Source: Novosphingobium silvae (GTDB lineage: Bacteria; Pseudomonadota; Alphaproteobacteria; Sphingomonadales; Sphingomonadaceae). Taken from it: DNA of 64,000 nucleotides. The position numbers and the translations under genes are program-made. The notes below the pieces were generated by a model, which worked only from the letters and a program-made list of their open reading frames with translations, did no database searches and was not told the origin of the DNA. The DNA lies in contig NZ_WVTD01000005.1 of NCBI RefSeq assembly GCF_009856825.1, forward strand, positions 1 to 64,000. The letters are read 5' to 3'. Every line of letters begins with the position of its first letter. Position 1 is the first letter of the stretch. Positions 8,215 through 16,363 of this stretch are shown here, piece after piece.

Positions 8215-8895
8215 ATGAATGCGGAAGATGCTATAGAGTTCAGTCGCAGTAAACTCGCACGCGACATCGCGCGGCTGCTCAACGGGCAATCGCGGACAGA
8301 ACGACGTGCCATTCTCACAATGGCAAACAATATTCTGGACGCGGTTGATCGAGAGCCACTGTCACCACCGTGCGATGCCGACCTTGAACCTTCAGGTAGA
8401 GCCGACCCGGCGATCGAGGCCTTAGCCGCCTGGCACCTTATCCTACCCCGCACACGCAACTGCCTGATACACGATGCAGCCTTCGACCTTGGCGGTGAGA
8501 CGTTGCGCCTCAGCAATGTAGCGACCCGATCGCACGAAAGCCTCGTGTTGATCGGCGGATTTGGCCGGATCTCCTATTATGATCTTGCCAGGATCATGAA
8601 GCGCTATGGCTGGGGTTTTAGTGCTCGACTTCCCGGACAATCGGCCGTGCCGGCACATTTCTTTCGGGACCCGGAGGGCGGTCTTGCCGCTGTGGACCGT
8701 GAGCTTAACGCGTATAGGCGTAGCCATGCGTTCGACGTGCATCTCCGCGAGACGAAGCAGCGCGAGAATCTGACTTACGAACAGGTGGCCAAGCGCTGCG
8801 GAGTGTCGGCGCAGGCAGCGAAAGAACGAATTCGAAGGGCACGCTATCTCGAGGACAAACGGACCGAATTTCCTTTGCCCAACGGTGCCTTCTAA
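8215..8895 (+). CDS. hypothetical protein with C-terminal helix-turn-helix
   Basis: A 226-aa protein. I chose ATG 8215 because GGAGGA at 8205-8210 fits it; the frame is open upstream to 8101 but the extra part is not convincing. Residues about 185-220 (LTYEQVAKRCGVSAQAAKERIRR) look like a helix-turn-helix. The middle (HESLVLIGGFGRISYYDLARIMKRYGWGF) is unrecognised. Possibly a transcription regulator of the element. Confidence 0.6.
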   Translation: MNAEDAIEFSRSKLARDIARLLNGQSRTERRAILTMANNILDAVDREPLSPPCDADLEPSGRADPAIEALAAWHLILPRTRNCLIHDAAFDLGGETLRLSNVATRSHESLVLIGGFGRISYYDLARIMKRYGWGFSARLPGQSAVPAHFFRDPEGGLAAVDRELNAYRRSHAFDVHLRETKQRENLTYEQVAKRCGVSAQAAKERIRRARYLEDKRTEFPLPNGAF

Positions 8896-8931
8896 CTGCC
8901 TGGTCGTACAATCTGGCCGGAAGGACAAACG

Positions 8932-9360
8932 ATGGATCAACGCGTCATCGATCTTTGGGATCGGCTCATGTCCTATGGCGAAGGAGATGCGGTCCCGCGC
9001 CCCGCATTCCGTAATGAGGTATAGGTGCTGCATGAAGCGATCACCGATGAGCAGAGTCGGCTTGGCCTCATGCGGATATTCAATTTTATATGCGATCTGG
9101 TGGCAGCGCATCTCGAAGATGCAGGTGGTAATCTTGAAGCCTTCGCTCCACCGGCAGGACCAGATATGGATTTCCTGCGCGCCGAAAGCCTTGTCGACGG
9201 CGTGCTGGACTGGAGCCGGCTGCGTTATGTGACCGAGCGCGAGGTACTGGCGAGCCGCGTGACAGCAGATGATCCGCTACGTCGTTACGCATTGGGCGAC
9301 GATTTCGCCTTTGATGAATTTCGTGGAACGCCACCCCCGACGAGGCCGCTCCGCCATTGA
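8932..9360 (+). pseudogene. small hypothetical gene interrupted by an in-frame amber codon
   Basis: From ATG 8932 the frame gives MDQRVIDLWDRLMSYGEGD and 11 more residues, then TAG at 9022-9024, then continues in the same frame for 111 residues to 9360. Both halves are acidic and similar in style, and no start with a good ribosome-binding site is evident after the TAG. I read this as one 142-codon gene with a nonsense mutation. A separate 111-aa gene starting at GTG 9025 is the alternative. I do not recognise the family. Confidence 0.5.
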
Positions 9361-9424
9361 GACAACGATTCTTGGCACCTCGATATTGGGGGACGTGTCA
9401 AGATACCGAATAGCGACTGGTGGG

Positions 9425-9702
9425 TTATTGCAGCGTCTCCCGCTGCTGGGCCAGAATTCTGCAATAGCCGACCTCCGTCATCCACTTCGCGCGGCGCAGA
9501 TGATCTTTCCAGCAATGCAGAGTCCGCTCCGGCTCGGCGATCGGATCACGGTGTAGCACGACCGGGCAACCTCTTGCCAATCCGCGCCCGCGACGTCGGC
9601 GCCCAATAGCCGGAAATATGTGATGGTATGCTGATCGTCATAGGGCGTGATGTTGTCCGACCAAGGCACTTCGTCGGCAACACTTGGATCAAGTTCGATC
9701 AT
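9425..9702 (-). pseudogene. DUF2285-like small DNA-binding protein, frameshifted
   Basis: From ATG 9702 the minus frame reads MIELDPSVADEVPWSDNITP and onward through TYFRLLGADVAGADWQEVAR. After that the family-like continuation VVLHRDPIAEPERTLHCW, then DHLRRAKWMTEVGYCRIL, is found in another frame ending at TAA 9427-9425. Adding one base near 9560 (GCCCG-GTCGTG) would restore a 92-aa protein. DUF2285 proteins are small regulators common in sphingomonad islands and plasmids near replication and transfer genes. Broken here, or a sequencing error. Confidence 0.7.
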
Positions 9703-9743
9703 CGGTCTCTTCACCTTGCCTGTCCTTTGAGTCGGATCGCCCA

Positions 9744-10082
9744 CTAGTTTGTCGTCTTTGGCGTTCCGTTGGCGTGATTCAACTCGAGGAGAAGCCAGTC
9801 TCGAAACTTGCCCATATATTCTCCCGTATCCGCGACAATCTGCGCCACCAGATCCTCACTGAGATCATCCTTTGTCAGATCGAGATCACGAAGAGCGCTC
9901 GCCACCATATGGCGCTGAAAGACATATATGGCGTTGCGGATGTATCCGCGCACAATTGTTTCGATCGCTTTGTCATCACCTTTTGCGGCATGGATAAGCT
10001 TTTCTATCGCCAAAACCGTAGGATTTGGCTCATCAATCGTCTGCCGCATTTCCGGCGTCAGCTTCCTTTCCAGTTCGGCCAT
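9744..10082 (-). CDS. hypothetical protein, 112 aa
   Basis: A predicted helical, acidic protein starting MAELERKLTPEMRQTIDEPN. It lies just upstream of the DUF2285-like gene on the same strand and may share its transcript. No known domain is evident. Codon bias is weaker than in the cassette genes further right. Confidence 0.5.
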   Translation of the reverse strand: MAELERKLTPEMRQTIDEPNPTVLAIEKLIHAAKGDDKAIETIVRGYIRNAIYVFQRHMVASALRDLDLTKDDLSEDLVAQIVADTGEYMGKFRDWLLLELNHANGTPKTTN

Positions 10083-10218
10083 AGATTACTCCGGATCGCT
10101 TGCTCATGGCATGTCGGAATATTCGCACGGACATACCAGGCGGACAAGGCCTAGCTGCGGCGAACTCCCGTCGGACTTCCTTCCGCAGTAGGACCATCCA
10201 TTCTTCAATCGAGATCAC
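10033..10218 (-). CDS. possible small protein, 61 aa
   Basis: Starts at GTG 10218 and reads MISIEEWMVLLRKEVRREFA. It overlaps the start of the 112-aa gene by 50 bp in another frame. GC at third positions is near even, so coding status is doubtful. No family recognised. Confidence 0.25.
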   Translation of the reverse strand: MISIEEWMVLLRKEVRREFAAARPCPPGMSVRIFRHAMSKRSGVIYGRTGKEADAGNAADD

Positions 10219-10294
10219 ACGAGGTGCGGACTGTGCGGAAGGTTCGCTTCGCTGTCTGTCACAGACCTCCTGATCTCACGTCGCGTCACCATTC

Positions 10295-10347
10295 CGGAAG
10301 GGGAGGGGGCTTGGGTTGGAGGATAGCCTTCAGCTGGAGTTTTTCTC
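10295..10347 (+). promoter_or_regulatory. polypurine leader of the primase-like gene
   Basis: A polypurine run GGAAGGGGAGGGGG (10295-10308) precedes the start codon at 10348. It resembles polypurine runs before many genes to the right (for example 18117, 27939, 32367). The hairpin part is less clear here. Confidence 0.4.
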
Positions 10348-11262
10348 ATGGCCCTTTCGCGGACCAGCGCCGATCCCCGCTTGCATGCGGCCGCCGCCAG
10401 CATCGTCAAATCCCTGGGCGGCGAATGGAAGCCATCGGGTGCAATGTGCCGTTGCCCCGCCCATGACGATCATCGCCCGAGCCTTTCTGTCCGGGTCGGT
10501 GAACGCGGTATCCTGTTCAAATGCTTTGCGGGGTGCTCCACCATCGAAGTCATTCGCGCGCTTCGCGGTGACCAGCACCGCATCCCTTCGAACGAAGGCG
10601 GTCGCACCATGCCCGATGGGCAAGAGCGCCAACTCTCGGGACGGATACGCTCTCTCTGGAGGGAAGCCGGTCCGATTGGCGATACACCGGCCGAAGTTTA
10701 TCTCGCATCTCGCAGACTGGCTGGTTCGTATCCCTCGCTCCGCTATCACGATCGGGTTCCCTACGGGCGCGGGGAAAACGTCTGCTTCCGCCCCGCGCTG
10801 CTTGCCGCTGTGGAGTGCGATACCGGCGTCATAGCTCTGGAGCGGCTCTTCCTCGATCCTCGCACTGGTCTGCCGATCGCCGACCTCGATCCCCCGAAAC
10901 GGCTGCTGGGCCGACCCCTCGGCGGCGCGGTTCGCTTTGGTACCGCAACTTCCGTGCTCGGCCTCGCTGAGGGGTGGGAGACCGCATGGTCCGCGCATCT
11001 TCGGCTGGGCATTCCGGTTTGGGCCGCGTTGGGGTCCGATCGCTTGCCTCTGGTCACAATACCCGAGCGGGTCGAGCATCTTATTCTCCTCCCTGACGAT
11101 GATCCTCCGGGTCGCCGTTGCGCGCGACGCGCCCGGCAGGCGCACACGCGGCCGGGTCTTGTGATCGAGACCAGGTTTCCCGGCGGCGGCTTCAACGACT
11201 GGAACGACCTGCATCGCGCAGAAGGGAGAGAGGGAAGGAGGTGGTTGGAGCAGGTGGCCTGA
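10348..11262 (+). CDS. CHC2 zinc finger / Toprim primase-like protein
   Basis: A 304-aa protein. Residues about 30-70 carry a CHC2-type zinc finger (CRCPAHDDHRPSLSV then FKCFAGCS). The C-terminal half is a Toprim domain: VLGLAEGWETAWSA supplies the Glu, LILLPDDDPPGRR the DxD acids. This pattern is seen in plasmid and phage primase-like proteins (DUF7146/VapE-associated type). It would prime DNA synthesis, perhaps during transfer or replication of the element. It is the first gene of the rightward cluster and precedes the PRTRC ParB gene by 90 bp. Confidence 0.85.
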   Translation: MALSRTSADPRLHAAAASIVKSLGGEWKPSGAMCRCPAHDDHRPSLSVRVGERGILFKCFAGCSTIEVIRALRGDQHRIPSNEGGRTMPDGQERQLSGRIRSLWREAGPIGDTPAEVYLASRRLAGSYPSLRYHDRVPYGRGENVCFRPALLAAVECDTGVIALERLFLDPRTGLPIADLDPPKRLLGRPLGGAVRFGTATSVLGLAEGWETAWSAHLRLGIPVWAALGSDRLPLVTIPERVEHLILLPDDDPPGRRCARRARQAHTRPGLVIETRFPGGGFNDWNDLHRAEGREGRRWLEQVA

Positions 11263-11352
11263 CGGTCGGCTGCGATCCGCACATTCAGGCACGCGCGGCG
11301 GGACGCCGAGGCGGCTCTGATCAGCCCGCCAAATTCCACAAGGAGACGAGCC

Positions 11353-12990
11353 TTGACCTCGCCACAACAGAGCTATCCCGCCACACTGTCGCTATCCAGA
11401 ATCGTGAAGGGCGACAATCCCCGCCGCTACTTCGACCGGAAAAAGCACGAGGAAATGGTCGCCTCGATCCGGCTGCGCGGCATTATTCAGCCCATATTGC
11501 TCCGCCCGAGAGCCGACGTCTTCGCCATCGTCTGCGGAGAGCGCCGTTACCGGGCGGGGCTAGAGGTCTACGGCGCCGACGGCGAAGTGCCAGTCATCAT
11601 CCGCGAGATGACGGACCAGGAAGCCCTCGAAGCCGCGATCGCCGAGAACGACGATCGTGACGATCCTTCCGAGACCGAGCAGGCGGATGCCGCTGTCCGC
11701 TACCTTGCCGCGTGCCAGGGCGACCGGGCCGAGGCCATACGGCGGCTCGGATGGTCGCGCGATAAGTTCGATCGCCGCCTTGCGCTCGCCAATCTCTCCG
11801 AGGTGGTCAAAACCGCGCTCGACGAACGCCGGATCAAGCTCGGCCATGCTGAACTGCTCGCTGCGGTTCCCGGCGACAAGCAGGACAAGGCCCTCGATAC
11901 GATCCTGAAAGCCGCTCTCGATGTGAACAAGACGCGCGAACTGCTTATGCGCGTCACGCAGCATCTCGGCGGCGCGCGCTTCGACAAAAGTGAATGCACG
12001 AGCTGCCCGTTCAACTCGGCCACGCAGCGCGCGCTTTTCGAAACTCATGTCGACGACGGCTATTGCACCAACGCGGCGTGCTTCGAACTCAAGACCGAAG
12101 CCGCCGAGGTGATCCGTTTCGAACAGGAAGAACGCGCCGCGAAGGCCGCACGGGCCGCGGCTCCACCCCCCGTCGAGACGGACGACGGTGACGATCATAG
12201 TGATGGGATCGAGGACACCACGTCATCGCCCGACACTCAGCCGCGTTCCGACGCTACCACCTTGAACTTGGATGGCGCCGGTACGCGCGCCGCGACGCCC
12301 GCCGCCCCGGTCAAGCCCGCAACCAGCGCCAGTGCGGCGGACAAGCCAGCTGTCACCGCCAGGTCGATCGCAGCCCGCACCACCGAGCTTCGCGAGGCGA
12401 TGTGGCGAACCGCGCTTGCCCGGGCGCTCGCCGGCAATGCCGAGCAGGCTCGCACGACCATCCTTGTCGCGGCGATGTCGGGCACGCTCTCGCAGATCAA
12501 GTCCAATACGCTGACGTCGCGCGCCGGCCTGCTGGTCGGCCCCGAGTTTCCGGAGCTCGACTACAGCGCCCAGATCACCGCGATCCGCGCGCTGCCCGAC
12601 GCCCGCGCGGCGAATGTGCTGTCCGTCATCGGCGCCGCCTACGCCAAGGATGTGGTCAGTTTCGGCCATGTCGCCGATCTCGCCAGGATGTTCGAGGTCG
12701 ACCTTCGGCCAAGCTGGCAGGTCGATCAGTCGTTTCTCGAGCGATACACGAAGGGCGAGCTCAAATTCATCGCCCAGGAATGCGGCCTTGTCGCACATGT
12801 AGGCGAGAAGCGGTTCGCGAAGATGCTCGCCTCAAAGAAGCCCGAGCTGATTACCGGCATGCTCAATCGGATCGGCTTCGATTGGGCCGGGCGCCTGCCG
12901 AGCGCCATTACCCTCGACGGCACTTATGGTGCGCCCCCGGACCGCGGTGCCCACCAGGCCGAAGCGCCGATCGCGGAACTCGCTGCCTGA
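11353..12990 (+). CDS. PRTRC system ParB family protein
   Basis: A 545-aa protein. Residues about 10-105 are the ParB N-terminal nuclease-like/CTPase domain (SRIVKGDNPRRYFDRKKHEE, FAIVCGERRYRAGLEVYG). Residues about 110-170 form a KorB/ParB-type helix-turn-helix (RRLGWSRDKFDRRLALANLS). Near 215-240 are paired cysteines (CTSCPF, then CTNAACFE), possibly metal-binding. A Pro/Ala linker leads to a C-terminal domain. It is the first gene of the ParB-Related, ThiF-Related Cassette (PRTRC). Likely a DNA-binding partition-like or regulatory component; parS sites are not known. Confidence 0.93.
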   Translation: MTSPQQSYPATLSLSRIVKGDNPRRYFDRKKHEEMVASIRLRGIIQPILLRPRADVFAIVCGERRYRAGLEVYGADGEVPVIIREMTDQEALEAAIAENDDRDDPSETEQADAAVRYLAACQGDRAEAIRRLGWSRDKFDRRLALANLSEVVKTALDERRIKLGHAELLAAVPGDKQDKALDTILKAALDVNKTRELLMRVTQHLGGARFDKSECTSCPFNSATQRALFETHVDDGYCTNAACFELKTEAAEVIRFEQEERAAKAARAAAPPPVETDDGDDHSDGIEDTTSSPDTQPRSDATTLNLDGAGTRAATPAAPVKPATSASAADKPAVTARSIAARTTELREAMWRTALARALAGNAEQARTTILVAAMSGTLSQIKSNTLTSRAGLLVGPEFPELDYSAQITAIRALPDARAANVLSVIGAAYAKDVVSFGHVADLARMFEVDLRPSWQVDQSFLERYTKGELKFIAQECGLVAHVGEKRFAKMLASKKPELITGMLNRIGFDWAGRLPSAITLDGTYGAPPDRGAHQAEAPIAELAA

Positions 12991-13026
12991 CCGGCTTCCC
13001 CACACTCCCAGACAAAGGATACCGAC

Positions 13027-13461
13027 ATGCTTGTTACAAGCCTGCTCCCGCTGCTCGTCCGCTATTCGCTCGGTCTCGACATGGTCGCCGGACCCGACGA
13101 GACCGTCACCCTGACGATCATTCCGCGTAAGGCGGGCCCAAAGTCTGCCGCGCTCGACGGCAGCGAGACCCGGCCAATCTCGATCACGGCCAGCGCCGAG
13201 GAGATCGATGCCGAATTGGCGCGCGGCGCGAACGGCGCGCTCGGCCAGCTCATCGCCACGCGCAGGACGCTCGCGGACCAGATTGCCGAGCAGCGGCAGG
13301 CGGACGAAGACGCCAGGGCCGCCGCGGCGGAAGCTGCGAAGGCAAAGGCCGCCAAGGCTGCGGCGACCAAGCCGCCCGCTCCGACCAGCCCTCCGAAGAT
13401 CGAGACGCCGACCAGTCCCCCGGCTGACGCCAAGGCAGATGAACCCGCCACCCTGTTCTGA
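13027..13461 (+). CDS. PRTRC system protein E
   Basis: A 144-aa protein. The N-terminal part (MLVTSLLPLL, then DETVTLTIIPRKA) followed by a Thr/Ser segment and a coiled helix (ATRRTLADQIAEQRQADEDA) matches PRTRC protein E, whose role is unknown. The C-terminus is an Ala/Lys/Pro-rich tail ending ATLF. It lies 36 bp after parB and 47 bp before protein C. Confidence 0.85.
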   Translation: MLVTSLLPLLVRYSLGLDMVAGPDETVTLTIIPRKAGPKSAALDGSETRPISITASAEEIDAELARGANGALGQLIATRRTLADQIAEQRQADEDARAAAAEAAKAKAAKAAATKPPAPTSPPKIETPTSPPADAKADEPATLF

Positions 13462-13508
13462 GCCGATCCGCTCGACCCGTTCCCTCATCACCAACCCGGA
13501 GATCTCAT

Positions 13509-13715
13509 ATGCAGGTTAATCAACTCACGCGCGCCTATCGCTACGACGGTATCGACCTTCCGGTGCCGCCGCATCTCGCGGGTGACCCGGATGCCCTGCG
13601 CGCCTATCACGCCACCCTCTACCCGGCGATAACAAACGCCGAGATGATCGACGTCGGCGTTTCGGGCACGGCGCACGTGACCGAATATCGCCGCGCGGTC
13701 GGCACCAAGGGCTGA
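13509..13715 (+). CDS. PRTRC system protein C (ubiquitin-like)
   Basis: A 68-aa protein starting MQVNQLTRAYRYDGIDLPVP and ending YRRAVGTKG. The strand-rich start, the central HATLYPAITNAEM segment and the conserved terminal AVGTKG are typical of PRTRC protein C, which I recall being grouped with prokaryotic ubiquitin-like (Prok_Ub) proteins. The exposed C-terminal Gly68 suits activation by the cassette's ThiF/E1-like enzyme. Conjugation itself is inference. Confidence 0.88.
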   Translation: MQVNQLTRAYRYDGIDLPVPPHLAGDPDALRAYHATLYPAITNAEMIDVGVSGTAHVTEYRRAVGTKG

Positions 13716-13718
13716 CCC

Positions 13719-13940
13719 ATGCCGCACGCTAAACGCGCGGCTATCCCGGCCGCACCCCGCAAAAGCCTCATCGAATGGATCGAGAACGATGGCAACTCGG
13801 CTGATATCTCCCAACCTGCCTGCAGCAGTCAGGCCAAGGCGCTCCATGCGCGGATCCTCTCCGACCCCTATGACGGGAACCGCGAAACCCCGGAACCGCT
13901 TGCATGCCCGGCCGGCTTGCCCCTCCCGCCGCTCGGCTGA
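13719..13940 (+). CDS. small protein between PRTRC C and F, 73 aa
   Basis: Reads MPHAKRAAIPAAPRKSLIEW and ends LPLPPLG. Most third positions are G or C, whereas the overlapping upstream part of the protein F frame is mixed, so this frame looks coding between 13719 and 13940. It begins three bases after the protein C stop. It could be a separate small protein, or the true N-terminus of F displaced by a frameshift near 13940. Not recognised as a family. Confidence 0.55.
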   Translation: MPHAKRAAIPAAPRKSLIEWIENDGNSADISQPACSSQAKALHARILSDPYDGNRETPEPLACPAGLPLPPLG

Positions 13941-14880
13941 CCTCGCGGGGCGCGCCGTCGCGATCTCGGCGGATGTCCCCGCGATATTCGATGCGCCGCT
14001 GCCGCCGCATCACAAGCTGATCGGCCGCTGGGTCGCCGCGCGGGAAGCGTCGTCGGGATTATACACGCGCGCCGCGGCCCGTCAGCATATCGAAGGCATT
14101 TTCAACGCCGCCGTGCTCGAGATCCTCGATCCCATCGAAATCGCCGACTTCAGGGTCGCCGTCATTCTCAAGGAGGGGGACGGCACGCCGGCGATTGCCG
14201 TGATCTGCCAGAACTTGGGCCAGATCGAACTGGGATGGATCGAAACCGGCGATGCGCCCATTCCCTGGCGCGCCGCCGCATACAGGGCGCTCGAGCAGTG
14301 CCTCGGCCGCGTCCTTCCGATCTTCAGCTACGAGGATCTCTTCAACGAGATATCTATCTACTATTGGGATGGCGAGACCGACGACGAACGCGCGCGGCAA
14401 AGCCTGATAGCCTATCACGGCGCGGACGCGGACGAGCTCGACGAACTTACGCTGCCGTCCGAAATGAACGCGCGTCGGCCCGAATGGATGATCAAGGAAA
14501 ACGCGGCGCCTTCAGCGCGGCTCCCATCAGGCCTGCGGCAGAAACTCAAGAGATTTCACGCCGCGCACAAAGCTGTCGGCTCTCTCCGGCCCGAACGCAA
14601 CGCATGGGACTTCGATCTCGAGGTCGCCTACGACTATATCCCCGGCATCGAGGAATGCTCGTCCCTTCCGCCGCTCACGCTCGTTCCCTTCGATCACTTC
14701 GCGCGCGAACTCGATGATGTCGCCCGCAACGGCATGGAGATGGGCTTCATGGAGGTCGCCGGGCTGTGCCCGCTGCGGGATGCACACCACATCGACGACT
14801 GGTTCGCGTCCGTACGGCTCGGCGCGGAATTCCTGCTCGCAGCACAAGAGCTGATCCAGGTCGATCCAGCCAAACTCTGA
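13870..14880 (+). CDS. PRTRC system protein F
   Basis: The frame is open from ATG 13789; ATG 13870 is used here because the upstream overlap shows better coding bias in another frame. The reliable part begins near LAGRAVAISADVPAIFDAPL and runs to the end (about 310 aa). Features include PIPWRAAAYRALEQCLGRVLP and a region of acids (YWDGETDDERARQ). Position between C and B, and size, fit PRTRC protein F; its function is unknown. The start is uncertain, and a frameshift joining it to the 73-aa ORF is possible. Confidence 0.75.
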   Translation: MTGTAKPRNRLHARPACPSRRSADLAGRAVAISADVPAIFDAPLPPHHKLIGRWVAAREASSGLYTRAAARQHIEGIFNAAVLEILDPIEIADFRVAVILKEGDGTPAIAVICQNLGQIELGWIETGDAPIPWRAAAYRALEQCLGRVLPIFSYEDLFNEISIYYWDGETDDERARQSLIAYHGADADELDELTLPSEMNARRPEWMIKENAAPSARLPSGLRQKLKRFHAAHKAVGSLRPERNAWDFDLEVAYDYIPGIEECSSLPPLTLVPFDHFARELDDVARNGMEMGFMEVAGLCPLRDAHHIDDWFASVRLGAEFLLAAQELIQVDPAKL

Positions 14881-14888
14881 GGTGTCCA

Positions 14889-15704
14889 ATGTCCGAACAT
14901 TCTACCCAGTTCGAAGCCGCTGGCGGCGGCCTGGTCCTGAGGGGCGCGATCCTGCTCTACCGCAGCGAAGGGCCGCGCAATTTCAGCTCCTATGGTGCCC
15001 ACCGCGGGGATGCGGGGGCGTTCGCCAGCATGCACGCGGTCGAGCATGACGACGAGGGCCGGCCGACGATAGCCGCGGGCGTTCCGCTCTCTCGCGCGCA
15101 TCTGCGGCAATGGACCGAAGCCCTCGGGCGGACAGTCCGACCCGAACTCCTGCCCGAAAACATACTGGTCGCTCACCCCGACATGCTTGTCTGGTGGGTT
15201 CCCGAACAGGTGCGCCCCGCCTATTTCAACCTGTCGACGCGTTTGGCGGGGCTTCAGGTCCTGACGGAACGAACGGTCGTGCCGGTGCCCTATCCCGCAC
15301 ATCTGTTCATCGCCACCGGGTCGCGCCTCGGTGTCTACGCGCTGCCCGTGAACGAGCGTCCGACCGCCGACACGCGCGTGCTGCACTCACCGATCCTCAA
15401 CGTCTTCGTCAATGGATCGCTTTGCTGGGGCAATATCCCGACACCGCGCGCGCTCGCCATTTCGTCCATCCCGGAGTTCGAGCGGGCGGTGTTCGACAGT
15501 TGGTCGACGCACCCAAATCCGGGACAGGAGTTCACCATCAGCGGCAAGGGCGGCCTCGTCCGGCTCTGGGACGGTCTTGCCGCCCGCCGTGCGAAGCGCT
15601 TTCCGATCAAGCGCCTCAAGCCGTTTGGCGCCGGCGCCCGGCAGGGACGGCGCTCATCGACCGAACCAGTAACCGTTGGCAGAATCATCGGAGGCGCGAA
15701 ATGA
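14889..15704 (+). CDS. PRTRC system protein B (E2-like)
   Basis: A 271-aa protein starting MSEHSTQFEAAGGGLVLRGA. It carries the PRTRC B hallmarks LLPENILVAHPDMLVWWVP and SPILNVFVNGSLCWGNIPTP. C179 in GSLCWGN is the candidate active-site cysteine; I recall this family being placed with prokaryotic E2-like proteins (Prok-E2_D). In the proposed scheme it would take the ubiquitin-like protein from ThiF. It overlaps the next gene by 4 bp (ATGA), implying translational coupling. Confidence 0.88.
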   Translation: MSEHSTQFEAAGGGLVLRGAILLYRSEGPRNFSSYGAHRGDAGAFASMHAVEHDDEGRPTIAAGVPLSRAHLRQWTEALGRTVRPELLPENILVAHPDMLVWWVPEQVRPAYFNLSTRLAGLQVLTERTVVPVPYPAHLFIATGSRLGVYALPVNERPTADTRVLHSPILNVFVNGSLCWGNIPTPRALAISSIPEFERAVFDSWSTHPNPGQEFTISGKGGLVRLWDGLAARRAKRFPIKRLKPFGAGARQGRRSSTEPVTVGRIIGGAK

Positions 15705-16363
15705 CCGCCTTGCTCGCCGACGATCCCACGGCTGCCGCGCTCCTTGCCGATGTGCCCTGCTATCCGGTCCCGCTGCATGGCGGATCGCCGGCGCTCGACG
15801 CACTACGCGCCGCTCGGGTCGGGCGCGGCCTCGCTGTCGGGACGGATGGCGTCCTCCTGATCCTGCGCCGTCCATGGCTCGCGCTCGACATTCCGGTCAC
15901 ACGGCCGATTGCGGCGCACCTGCCTTATGGTAGCGTCGGCGGCCCAAAGGCAGACCTGCGCTGCGGGTTCATCCCCGCGGGATTCCTCACATCAGTCCTC
16001 GAGTCGCTGCGCGCGGCCCTACCGAATGAAAGCGCGGCTTTTATTCTCTGGAACGAGGCCTCGCGCGAGTTCGCCCTGGACTTTCCCGTCATCGACGAGG
16101 CCACGCCCTCGCGCCTTGTCTATCGCACGCCGGTCCTGCCGCCCGATTGGCACATGATCTGCGACATCCATAGCCATGGCACCGGGCCGGCCTTCTTCAG
16201 CGCCACCGACGATGCCGACGACGCGCACGCGACGAAGATATCGCTCGTGTTCGGCCGGTTGGACCAGCTCGACGGTCCCACAAGAGCGTCGCGCCTCTGC
16301 GCCGGCGGCATGTTCCTGCCGCTGCCGCGCAGCCCATTTGCAGGAGACCATCATGCCGCCTGA
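15701..16363 (+). CDS. PRTRC system protein A (JAMM/JAB peptidase)
   Basis: A 220-aa protein starting at ATG 15701 overlapping the protein B stop. The C-terminal half is a JAB/MPN domain with a perfect JAMM signature: H157-S-H159, then S167 and D170 (HSHGTGPAFFSATDD), with an upstream Glu candidate in NEASREFALDF. JAMM enzymes cleave isopeptide bonds or process ubiquitin-like precursors. In PRTRC it likely removes or matures protein C. It overlaps ThiF by 11 bp. Confidence 0.92.
   Translation: MTALLADDPTAAALLADVPCYPVPLHGGSPALDALRAARVGRGLAVGTDGVLLILRRPWLALDIPVTRPIAAHLPYGSVGGPKADLRCGFIPAGFLTSVLESLRAALPNESAAFILWNEASREFALDFPVIDEATPSRLVYRTPVLPPDWHMICDIHSHGTGPAFFSATDDADDAHATKISLVFGRLDQLDGPTRASRLCAGGMFLPLPRSPFAGDHHAA

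Noticed and set aside
10316..10834. 172-aa frame overlapping the start of the primase-like gene
   Set aside because: The CHC2 and Toprim motifs are in the other frame, starting at 10348; this frame has no features.
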